Below are positions 25,916 to 33,216 of a DNA stretch of 64,000 nucleotides, in pieces. Origin of the DNA: Lentzea albidocapillata subsp. violacea (GTDB lineage: Bacteria > Actinomycetota > Actinomycetes > Mycobacteriales > Pseudonocardiaceae). The position numbers and the translations under genes were made by a program. The DNA lies in the NCBI RefSeq assembly GCF_900100275.1, contig NZ_FNET01000004.1, positions 186,001 to 250,000 of the forward strand, given 5' to 3'. A model generated the notes under the pieces. It made no database searches and was not told the origin of the DNA. It worked only from the letters and a program-made list of their open reading frames with translations. Positions within the stretch are counted from its first letter, which is position 1. Each line of letters opens with the position of its first letter.

Positions 25916-26689
25916 TCACGGTTTCGCTACAGCACCCTCGATGCCGTCGAGAAGGACCTTCAACCCGCTGCGGAAGTTCTCCACGGCGTCGTTCTCCAGA
26001 TACGGCAGTTCCGGATCGACGGGCTCCCTGTCGCTCTCCAGCACGTGCAGCATCGGGAACCTGTGCTCCAGGTCGGGCTCGATCTCCAGCAACACGGCCG
26101 ACCGCGCGTACCACCACTCCTCGTCGCCCTCACCTGTCGCATTACCCGCGGCACGGGCCTCGGCGACGGTCTGCGCCGCGCCGCGCACGAAGTAGTTGAC
26201 GGCGCCGACGATGCCGCGCAGTTCACGACCAGGCAGGCCGGTGGACACCAGGATCGCGGCCAGCGCCTCGATCACCGCGAACTCGTGCGGGCCGAGCACC
26301 GGACGCGCCTGCGACACCTGCAGCATCCACGGGTGACGGCTGTAGAACTCCCACAGGTCGTGCGCCCAGCACGTGACGGCGGAACGCCAGCCGTCGTCGA
26401 GCGGGTAGGACGCCGGCAGTTCGGCCATCGCCCGGTCGTACATGAGGTCGACCAGCTCGTTCTTGCCCGGCACGTACGTGTAGAGCGCCATGGCCGTGCG
26501 CCCGAGCCGCTCCCCCACCGCGCGCATCGAGAACGCCATGCCCTGCTCGTCGGCGACCTCGATGGCCGCGTCGACGATCGCGTCCACGCTCAGTCCGGGC
26601 TTCGGGCCGGGACGCTGCTCCGCGACCGACGCCCGCCAGAGCAGCTCGATGGACCGGCGCGGGTCGCCCTGACCTGCGTAGACGACCAC
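25916..26689 (-). CDS. TetR family regulator (TetR_C_1-like)
   Basis: 257 residues from GTG 26689, with AAGGAG 8 nt upstream. The HTH is at about residues 33-78 (SVDAIVDAAIEVADEQGM, MRAVGERLGRTAMALYTYVP). The C-terminal domain is like those of tetracycline- and drug-responsive TetR proteins (PLDDGWRSAVTCWAHDLWEFYSRHPWM). It is divergent from the UvrA-like gene, with paired operator-like sites between, and probably represses that gene until an antibiotic-like ligand binds. Confidence 0.92.
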   Translation of the reverse strand: MVVYAGQGDPRRSIELLWRASVAEQRPGPKPGLSVDAIVDAAIEVADEQGMAFSMRAVGERLGRTAMALYTYVPGKNELVDLMYDRAMAELPASYPLDDGWRSAVTCWAHDLWEFYSRHPWMLQVSQARPVLGPHEFAVIEALAAILVSTGLPGRELRGIVGAVNYFVRGAAQTVAEARAAGNATGEGDEEWWYARSAVLLEIEPDLEHRFPMLHVLESDREPVDPELPYLENDAVENFRSGLKVLLDGIEGAVAKP

Positions 26690-26700
26690 GGTTGCGACTC

Positions 26701-26746
26701 CTTACAGCGTAAAGTAACCTTGCCGGTCGATACTTTACGGCATAAA
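26701..26746. promoter_or_regulatory. Operator-like repeats between TetR and UvrA-like genes
   Basis: GTAAAGTA (26709-26716) and TACTTTAC (26731-26738) form an 8-bp perfect inverted pair. Each is part of an imperfect site of the CTTTACG-type: the reverse complement of 26701-26714 is CTTTACGCTGTAAG, and 26733-26746 reads CTTTACGGCATAAA. This resembles paired TetR-family operators and is AT-rich against its surroundings. Confidence 0.55.
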
Positions 26747-26768
26747 CAATCTGTTGGGGGAAGCAGCT

Positions 26769-29027
26769 GTGAACGCTGTCGCGGACAGCCATGACTGGAT
26801 CCAGGTGCGGGGAGCCAGGGAGAACAACCTCGCGGACGTGTCGCTCGACGTCCCCAAGCGTCGGCTGACCGTCTTCACCGGCGTGTCCGGCTCCGGCAAG
26901 TCCTCGCTGGTCTTCGGCACGATCGCGGCCGAGTCCCAGCGCATGATCAACGAGACCTACACCGCCTTCCTGCAGTCCTTCATGCCCTCGATCGGCCGCC
27001 CCGACGTGGACGCGCTGCACAACCTGAGCGCGGCGATCATCGTCGACCAGGAACGCATGGGCGCGAACTCCCGCTCCACCGTCGGCACCGCGACCGACGC
27101 GCACACGATGCTCCGGATCGTCTTCAGCCGCCTGGGCGAGCCGCACGCCGGCACGTCCGGCGCGTTCAGCTTCAACCTGCCCGAGGGCATGTGCCCGGCC
27201 TGCGAGGGCCTGGGCAAGGTCACCACCATCGACGTGGACGCCATCGTCGACAGCACGAAGTCCCTGAACGACGGCGCGATCGACGCCCCGAACTACGGCG
27301 TCGGCACCTGGTACTGGCAGGTCCTCGCGAACTCCGGCCTCTACCCCGCCGACCAGCCGATCTCGGCGTTCACCGAGCAGCAGCTCCACGACTTCCTCTA
27401 CAAGCCGACGACGAAACTGAACATCGGCGGCACCAACGTCACCTACGACGGCCTGATCTCCAAGCTGCAGCGCACCATCCTGTCCAAGGACCGCGACTCC
27501 ATGCAGCCGCACGTCCGCGCGTTCGTGGACAAGGCCGTCACCTTCGCGACCTGTCAGAGCTGCAAGGGCGCACGTCTCAACGAGGCCGCGCTCAGCTCGA
27601 AGATCCGCGGCGCGAACATCGCGGACTGCTGTGCGATGCAGATCAGCGACCTCGCGAAGTTCGTGCACGCCATCGACGACCCGCCCGTCGCACCGCTGCT
27701 CGCCACCCTGCGCGACACGCTCGACTCGCTGGTCGAGATCGGCCTCGGCTACCTCTCGCTCGACCGCGAGTCCGGCACGCTGTCCGGCGGCGAGTCGCAG
27801 CGCGTGAAGATGGTGCGGCACCTGGGTTCCTCGCTCACCGACATCACCTACGTGTTCGACGAACCGACCGTCGGCCTGCACCCGCACGACATCCAGCGGA
27901 TGAACAACCTCCTGCTCCGCCTGCGGGACAAGGGCAACACCGTCCTCGTCGTCGAGCACAAGCCGGAGACCATCAAGATCGCCGACCACGTCGTCGACCT
28001 CGGCCCCGGTGCCGGCGTCAACGGCGGTCACCTCTGCTACACCGGCGACGTGGCCGGGCTGCGCAGCTCCGGCACGCTGACCGGCCGCCACCTCGACCAC
28101 CGGGCCAAGCTGCGGCCGGAATTCCGTTCCCCCCAGGGTTTCCTGACGATCAGCGGCGCCCGCACCAACAACCTCAAGGACGTCTCGGTCGACCTGCCGC
28201 TCGGCGTGCTGACCGTCGTCACCGGCGTCGCGGGCTCCGGCAAGTCGTCGCTCATCCACGGCTCGCTGCGCAAGGGCCCGGACGTCGTGACGGTCGACCA
28301 GTCGCCGATCCGCGGTTCACGCCGCTCCAACCCCGCCACCTACACCGGCCTGCTCGACTCGGTCAGGACCGCCTTCGCCAAGGCCAACGGCGTGAAGGCC
28401 GCGTTGTTCAGCGCGAACTCCGAGGGCGCCTGCGAGAACTGCAAGGGCATCGGGCTCGTCTACACCGACCTCGCGATGATGGCCGGTGTCGCCACGGTCT
28501 GCGAGAAGTGCGAGGGCAAGCGGTTCACGCCCGAGGTGCTGCGCTACACGTTGCGGGGCAAGAACATCAGCGAGGTGCTCGGCATGTCCGTCGCCGACGC
28601 GCGCGAGTTCTTCCCCTCCGGCCAGGCCCACGCCGTGCTCAGCCGCCTGCACGACGTCGGCCTGTCGTACCTCTCGCTCGGCCAGCCGCTCACGACGCTG
28701 TCCGGCGGCGAACGGCAACGGCTCAAGCTCGCCATCCACATGGCGGAGAAGGCCTCGACCTACGTGCTGGACGAACCGACGTCCGGCCTGCACCTCGCGG
28801 ACGTGGACCAGCTCCTCGCGCTGCTCGACCAGCTGATCGACGCCGGCCACACGGTGATCGTGATCGAGCACCACCTCGCCGTGATGGCGCACGCCGACTG
28901 GATCGTCGACATGGGCCCCGGCGCGGGCCACGACGGCGGCCAGGTCGTCTTCTCCGGCACGCCCGGCGACCTCGTGTCCACTTCGGACACCCTCACCGCC
29001 CGGCACCTGAAGGAGTACCTGTCGTGA
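26769..29027 (+). CDS. UvrA-like ABC protein, DrrC-type drug resistance
   Basis: 752 residues, shorter than UvrA (about 950) and close to DrrC (about 760). Two ABC ATPase halves carry Walker A GVSGSGKSS and GVAGSGKSS and signatures LSGGESQRV and LSGGERQRL, with DEP Walker B motifs. Zinc-finger half sites are CPAC, CQSC, CENC and CEKC. The GTG at 26769 is preferred (GGGGGAAG 5-6 nt upstream) over a TTG at 26754. DrrC-like proteins bind DNA and relieve intercalating drugs such as anthracyclines without being exporters. It is controlled by the divergent TetR and coupled by GTGA to the next gene. Confidence 0.92.
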   Translation: MNAVADSHDWIQVRGARENNLADVSLDVPKRRLTVFTGVSGSGKSSLVFGTIAAESQRMINETYTAFLQSFMPSIGRPDVDALHNLSAAIIVDQERMGANSRSTVGTATDAHTMLRIVFSRLGEPHAGTSGAFSFNLPEGMCPACEGLGKVTTIDVDAIVDSTKSLNDGAIDAPNYGVGTWYWQVLANSGLYPADQPISAFTEQQLHDFLYKPTTKLNIGGTNVTYDGLISKLQRTILSKDRDSMQPHVRAFVDKAVTFATCQSCKGARLNEAALSSKIRGANIADCCAMQISDLAKFVHAIDDPPVAPLLATLRDTLDSLVEIGLGYLSLDRESGTLSGGESQRVKMVRHLGSSLTDITYVFDEPTVGLHPHDIQRMNNLLLRLRDKGNTVLVVEHKPETIKIADHVVDLGPGAGVNGGHLCYTGDVAGLRSSGTLTGRHLDHRAKLRPEFRSPQGFLTISGARTNNLKDVSVDLPLGVLTVVTGVAGSGKSSLIHGSLRKGPDVVTVDQSPIRGSRRSNPATYTGLLDSVRTAFAKANGVKAALFSANSEGACENCKGIGLVYTDLAMMAGVATVCEKCEGKRFTPEVLRYTLRGKNISEVLGMSVADAREFFPSGQAHAVLSRLHDVGLSYLSLGQPLTTLSGGERQRLKLAIHMAEKASTYVLDEPTSGLHLADVDQLLALLDQLIDAGHTVIVIEHHLAVMAHADWIVDMGPGAGHDGGQVVFSGTPGDLVSTSDTLTARHLKEYLS

Positions 29028-29810
29028 GCCTGCTGACGGTGACCTCCGTCGTACCGCTGACCCCGCGCATGACCCGCGTGACGTTCAGCGGTCCCGGACT
29101 CGACGCGCTCGACACCTGGCCGGACCAGCAGCTCAAGCTGCTCTTCCCCCGGCCCGGCGGGTCCGCGCACGTGTCCGACGCCTCCGACGCCGGCACCTGG
29201 TACCAGGCGTACCTGGCCGTGCCGGAGCCCGAACGGCCGTGGATGCGCAGCTTCACCGTCCGGTCGCTGAGCGACGGCGTGCTGACGGTCGACTTCGTGC
29301 TGCACGGCGACACCGGCCCGGCGTCGAGCTGGGCCGCCAGAGCCCAGGTCGGTGACGTCATCGGCCGGTTCGGACCCTCCCGCGACTACGCCCGCCCGCC
29401 CGCTCGGCACCGCGGACCTGCTGGTGTTCGCGGGCGACGAGACGGCGTTGCCGGCGATCGCCTCACTACTCGAACTGCTACCGGAGGCGCAGCAACGGCT
29501 CGTGTTCGTCGAGGTCGCGGATCCATTGGAGGAACAGGACGTGCCCGGTGTGCGGTGGGTGCACCGCAGTGCCGGGGAGGACCTGGTCTCGGTGGTGACG
29601 GCGGCCGGGGTGCCGTCGTCGGTGTGGGTGTGGCTCGCCGGCGAGGCCTCCTCGGTGCGGGCGCTGCGCAGGCACTTCGTCGGTCTGGGTGTGTCCAAGA
29701 AGGACATCGAGTTCGCCGGCTACTGGCGGCGCGCGCTCACCCAGGACGACGCCCCGACCTCCGACGACCTCGCCGAGGCCCAGGAAAGGATCGCCGCGCT
29801 CAGCGAGTGA
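29024..29810 (+). pseudogene. Siderophore-interacting protein (FAD/NAD(P)H ferric reductase), frameshifted
   Basis: GTG 29024 overlaps the upstream stop as GTGA. The FAD-binding half (LTVTSVVPLTPRMTRVTFSG; RPWMRSFTVR flavin motif) reads to GPSRDYARP. The NAD-binding half (LGTADLLVFAGDETALPAIA, WVWLAGEASSVRALR, YWRRAL) lies in another frame ending at 29810. At the join are three tandem GCCC units (29390-29401). Removing one restores a continuous 260-residue protein reading DYARPLGTADLLVFAG. SIP enzymes reduce ferric siderophores; here the coupling to a DNA-binding resistance protein is unusual. The lesion is a simple slippage event or an assembly error. Confidence 0.85.
29390..29401 (+). repeat. 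GCCC x3 tandem repeat at frameshift
   Basis: Three perfect GCCC units stand at the exact point where the siderophore-interacting protein changes frame. Two units would give an intact reading frame, so the third copy is the likely lesion. Confidence 0.75.
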
Positions 29811-30768
29811 ACTCCAGCAGGCTGCGCCCGCCGGTCACCTGGGTCACGGACTCCAGGGTGAGTCCGTGCGCGGACGCCAGCCTCTCGAAGTCGTGGAGCC
29901 CTCGGTCCCGCCCGCCGAAATGCACGAGCATGACGAGGTCGAACTCCGTGCTCTCCCCGAGGGACTCCACGACAAGAACCCGTTCGCCCGCCACGGCGCA
30001 CCGGGCCAGGATCCGGTGCGCCTGCTCGTCGTCCCAGTCGTGCAGGATGTCGAACAGCAGGCAGGCGTCGGCCCCGGCCGGCAACGGGTCGAAGAAGCTG
30101 CCCCCGGTCACCTCCGCGCGTTCGCCGAGGCCGTGTTCGCGGAACAACTCCCGCGCGCCCGCGGCGGTCTCCTCCAGGTCGACCAGGTGGCCGCGCATCG
30201 CCGGGTGCGCGGCGAGGATCGCGGCGAGCAGCGTCCCGTGCCCGCCACCGACGTCGACGAGCGTGCCGAACCGCGACCAGTCGTAGTTCGCGACGACCTG
30301 CGGAATCCAGTCGCGCATTCGGTCGTTCATCTGCCGGTCGAAGGCCTCGCGCAGGTGCGGCTGCGCGGCGAGGTCGGCCCAGAAGTCCTGGCCGTAGCGC
30401 AGCGGGTAGGCCGGTTCGCCGGTGCGGACGCTGTGGACCAGGTCGACGAACGCCAGATCGGCGCGCCCGGCGGCGGAGTCGTGGTGCAGCAGGTTGTTCA
30501 GGCCGTTGCCCGCACCGGCGCCGAGCAGCGCGCCGAAACCGGTGGTGCGGTAGCCGGCGGCTGTTCGTTCGACCACCCCGAGGGTCGTCAGGTGGGCCAG
30601 GAGCAGGTCGAGTGCGAGCGGGTCGGCCTCGAGTCCGGGTGCGAGTTCGCGGGCGGTCGCGGGGTTGTCGCGCAGGCGGTCCGGCAGTCCGAGGGTCACG
30701 GCGACTCGGAGCGCCATCGGCGTGATCAACCCGGAAATCTGTCGAAGCCGTTGTATGTCGGTGTCCAC
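29800..30768 (-). CDS. SAM-dependent O-methyltransferase (AdoMet_MTase family 2, small-molecule type)
   Basis: 322 residues. The N-terminal dimerisation helix-turn-helix (about 1-90: LITPMALRVAVTLGLPDRLRD) precedes the methyltransferase domain with the SAM motif LVDVGGGHGTLLAAIL, acidic VDLEET, and DILHDWDDEQAHRIL, which carries the catalytic His region of plant/polyketide-type O-methyltransferases. The GTG at 30768 follows AGGGTGG; an upstream GTG at 30813 is open but has TTGACA where a ribosome site should be. It probably methylates a hydroxyl on a secondary metabolite. It overlaps the siderophore-interacting gene by 11 bp tail to tail. Confidence 0.9.
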   Translation of the reverse strand: MDTDIQRLRQISGLITPMALRVAVTLGLPDRLRDNPATARELAPGLEADPLALDLLLAHLTTLGVVERTAAGYRTTGFGALLGAGAGNGLNNLLHHDSAAGRADLAFVDLVHSVRTGEPAYPLRYGQDFWADLAAQPHLREAFDRQMNDRMRDWIPQVVANYDWSRFGTLVDVGGGHGTLLAAILAAHPAMRGHLVDLEETAAGARELFREHGLGERAEVTGGSFFDPLPAGADACLLFDILHDWDDEQAHRILARCAVAGERVLVVESLGESTEFDLVMLVHFGGRDRGLHDFERLASAHGLTLESVTQVTGGRSLLEFTR

Positions 30769-30864
30769 GTAGATCCACCCTGCCACCGCTGACAACCTAA
30801 TTTTTGTCAACACTGAAGCTATAGTGAGAATGACTCACCGGGCTTGGGCGCCTAACGTATGCCT

Positions 30865-32076
30865 ATGAGGACCAACTGGGCGGGCAACGTCACCTTCACC
30901 TCGGCTGAGGTCGTAGCCCCAGCCTCGGCCGAAGACCTGCGTGCGCTCGTGCGCGGCTCATCGGCCGTGCACGTCGTCGGCTCGGGACACTCGTTCAGCA
31001 CGATCGCCGACACGACCGGCACGCTGGTGTCGCTGGCGGCCATGCCCGAGGTCTTCGAGGTGTCCGGTCAGACGGTCCGGGTGAGCGCGGGCATGACGCT
31101 CGCCTCGCTGGCCGTCCGGCTGGAGGCGGCAGGCCTGGCCCTGCACACGTTGCCGTCGCTGCCGCACATCACCGTGGCCGGTGCGATCACCACCGCCACC
31201 CACGGCTCCGGGTCCCGGTCGCTGGCCGGCGCCGTGCGGTCCGTCGAGGTCATGCGCGGTGACGGCTCGGTCGTCGAGCTGACCTCCGCGGGCGCGCCCG
31301 TGTCGATGGGCGGCCTCGGCGTCGTCACCACCGTGACCCTCGACGTGGTGCCGTCCTTCCAGGTCGCGCAGACGGTCTACGAGGAGGTCGCCTGGACGAC
31401 GCTGCTCGTCCGGCTGGAACAGATCTTCGACGGCGCGTACAGCGTGAGCGCGTTCGTGGACTGGCAGGGCGGTGCGACGCTGTGGGCGAAGCACCGCGTG
31501 GGCGACGAGGAGTTCGCCTTCCCGGGGCGGCCGGCGTCCGAGCCGGCGCACCCCGTGGCCGGCCAGCCCGCCTCCCGCTGCACGTTGCAGGGCGGCGTGC
31601 CCGGCCCGTGGCACGAGCGGCTGCCCCACTTCCGCGCCGAGTTCACCCCGTCCGTCGGCGAGGAGCTGCAGACCGAGTACTTCGTGCCCCGGACCCGCGC
31701 GGTGACGGCGTTGCGGGCACTGGCCGAGATGTCGACGGTGATCTCGCCGCTGGTGCAGGCCTGCGAGATCCGCACGATCGACGCCGAGCCGCAGTGGCTC
31801 AGTCCCGCCTTCGACCGCGACAGCGTCGCGATCCACTTCACCTGGGTGCCGGACACCCCGGCCGTGCTGCGGCTGCTGCCCCGCCTGGAGGAGGCGATCG
31901 CGCCGCGGCCGCACTGGGGCAAGCTCTTCACCGTGCCGCCCGCCCTGCTGGCGGCCCGCTACCCGCAGTGGGACGCCTTCCGGGCGTTGCTGCGCGAGCA
32001 CGACCCGAAAGGCGTCTTCCGCAACGAGTTCCTGACCCGCTACTTCGGGTCGGCCACGTCGGCGGGCCCCCTCTGA
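30865..32076 (+). CDS. FAD-dependent alditol oxidase-like protein (VAO/GULO family)
   Basis: 403 residues. The N-terminal FAD_binding_4 domain has VVGSGHSFSTIAD, in which His42 is the likely covalent FAD ligand, and HGSGSRSLAGAVRSVEVM. The C-terminal ALO domain ends with AIAPRPHWGKLF and FRNEFLTRYF. Size and motifs match Streptomyces alditol oxidase (about 418 residues), which oxidises xylitol and sorbitol at C1 with release of H2O2. The ATG at 30865 is used; an ATG two codons upstream is equally open. It is divergent from the methyltransferase (96 bp) and ends in a 37-bp convergent overlap with the SRPBCC gene. Confidence 0.9.
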   Translation: MRTNWAGNVTFTSAEVVAPASAEDLRALVRGSSAVHVVGSGHSFSTIADTTGTLVSLAAMPEVFEVSGQTVRVSAGMTLASLAVRLEAAGLALHTLPSLPHITVAGAITTATHGSGSRSLAGAVRSVEVMRGDGSVVELTSAGAPVSMGGLGVVTTVTLDVVPSFQVAQTVYEEVAWTTLLVRLEQIFDGAYSVSAFVDWQGGATLWAKHRVGDEEFAFPGRPASEPAHPVAGQPASRCTLQGGVPGPWHERLPHFRAEFTPSVGEELQTEYFVPRTRAVTALRALAEMSTVISPLVQACEIRTIDAEPQWLSPAFDRDSVAIHFTWVPDTPAVLRLLPRLEEAIAPRPHWGKLFTVPPALLAARYPQWDAFRALLREHDPKGVFRNEFLTRYFGSATSAGPL

Positions 32077-32621
32077 CGCAGCGCCTCCAGCTGGTCGTCG
32101 GAGAACCCGTAGGTCGTCACGACGGTCATCTGTGCGCTGGTGACCACCAACCCCGGACCGAACTCCTCGACCACCACACCGCGCTGGTTCGCCGACTCGA
32201 AGAACGGCTTGCCGCTCACGCCGAGATCGACCTCGGACGGCCAGAACAGCGTCCGGCGCTTCTCCCCGGGGTGGTACTCGTGCGCGAACTTCAGCTGGTG
32301 CAGGAACGTGATCCAGCCTTCGGTGATCTCGTCGTAGTAGGCGTCCCACTCGGGCGAGGTGCCCACGGGCGCGCGGGTGAGCACGACTCGGGTGCCTTCG
32401 GGGACCGGGGTGAGCACGAAGGTGTCGTGACCCTGGACGACCAGCGTGGCGCCGTCGCCCTCCTCGGCGTTCTCGAAGTAGATGTTGTCGATCTCGGCGT
32501 CGAGGTCCGGGAGGTCCCAGCCGTGCCAGTGGCGCAGCTTCTCCTTGTCGCGGAACGACTGCCACACCTCGTCGACCGGCGCGGCCACGGTGATCTCGAT
32601 CCGGACGCCTTCGTCACTCAT
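32040..32621 (-). CDS. SRPBCC/AHSA1-like START-fold protein
   Basis: 193 residues. The N-terminus VRIEITVAAPVDEVWQSFRD and the following LRHWHGWDLPDLDAEI are typical of the AHSA1/polyketide-cyclase-like START fold, which binds a hydrophobic ligand. No catalytic residues can be assigned. It overlaps the upstream ArsR regulator gene by 8 bp, the common ArsR-SRPBCC operon, in which the START protein may bind or respond to the regulator's ligand. Confidence 0.88.
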   Translation of the reverse strand: MSDEGVRIEITVAAPVDEVWQSFRDKEKLRHWHGWDLPDLDAEIDNIYFENAEEGDGATLVVQGHDTFVLTPVPEGTRVVLTRAPVGTSPEWDAYYDEITEGWITFLHQLKFAHEYHPGEKRRTLFWPSEVDLGVSGKPFFESANQRGVVVEEFGPGLVVTSAQMTVVTTYGFSDDQLEALRQRGPADVADPK

Positions 32622-33135
32622 CTGCTACTCCGGGATGGCCCATGGCGACCACCCGGTACGGGCGGCCTGAGTCGGTGTCGTACTTCAACGCGACCTGCCG
32701 CACCGCTTCAGCCAGGTCGCTGGTGAACTCGTGGACGTCGCCGGGCGCGCCGAAGCGGACCGTCGTCTCCACGGTGAAGGTGAGCAAGCGCTTTCCCGCG
32801 TCGGCCGCGGCGCCGGACATCCGTTCGACGTCGCGCGCCGTGTCCTCGGCTACCGACACCAGATGCGTCGCGGCGAACTGGTCGTGGACGCCGGCCGCGA
32901 TCTCGCGACCCGGCTTCGCCCGCAGGACGCGTTCCACACAGCCACGCCGCTGGCGTTCTTCGACCAGCTCGACGAGTCCCGCCTGCTCCAGGGCTCGCAC
33001 GTGGTAGTTGACCCGCTGCCGGGGCAGGTCGAGAGCCACCGCGAGCTGCGTCGCCGAGGCGGGCGACTTCAGCAGCTCCAGCAACGAGAGGCGCAACGGC
33101 GACAGTTCCACGTCCAGCACGGTCTCATTTGACAA
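32614..33135 (-). CDS. ArsR-type winged-helix regulator
   Basis: 173 residues if the TTG at 33135 is used; a GTG at 33120 is the alternative start. The winged helix spans about residues 10-80 (LSPLRLSLLELLKSPASATQ, PRQRVNYHVRALEQAGLVEL, then a basic wing with RRGCVERVLRAKP). The C-terminal part is helical and ends with YRVVAMGHPG. No Cys-rich metal site is seen. An inverted repeat covers the TTG start region, in keeping with autorepression. It forms an operon with the SRPBCC protein. Confidence 0.85.
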   Translation of the reverse strand: MSNETVLDVELSPLRLSLLELLKSPASATQLAVALDLPRQRVNYHVRALEQAGLVELVEERQRRGCVERVLRAKPGREIAAGVHDQFAATHLVSVAEDTARDVERMSGAAADAGKRLLTFTVETTVRFGAPGDVHEFTSDLAEAVRQVALKYDTDSGRPYRVVAMGHPGVADE

Positions 33136-33148
33136 AATGGACTGTCAA
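33129..33148. promoter_or_regulatory. TTGACA-N8-TGTCAA operator of the ArsR-SRPBCC operon
   Basis: TTGACA (33129-33134) and TGTCAA (33143-33148) form a perfect 6-bp inverted repeat with an 8-bp spacer at the start of the ArsR gene and 69 bp upstream of the divergent secreted protein at 33217. It may double as a -35 element on one strand. Confidence 0.55.
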
Positions 33149-33216
33149 TACCGGAACAGGACCGGAAACAGGCAAGTTCGTTGACGGTTGCGACAGATCG
33201 CCCCCACCCTGGGGCC

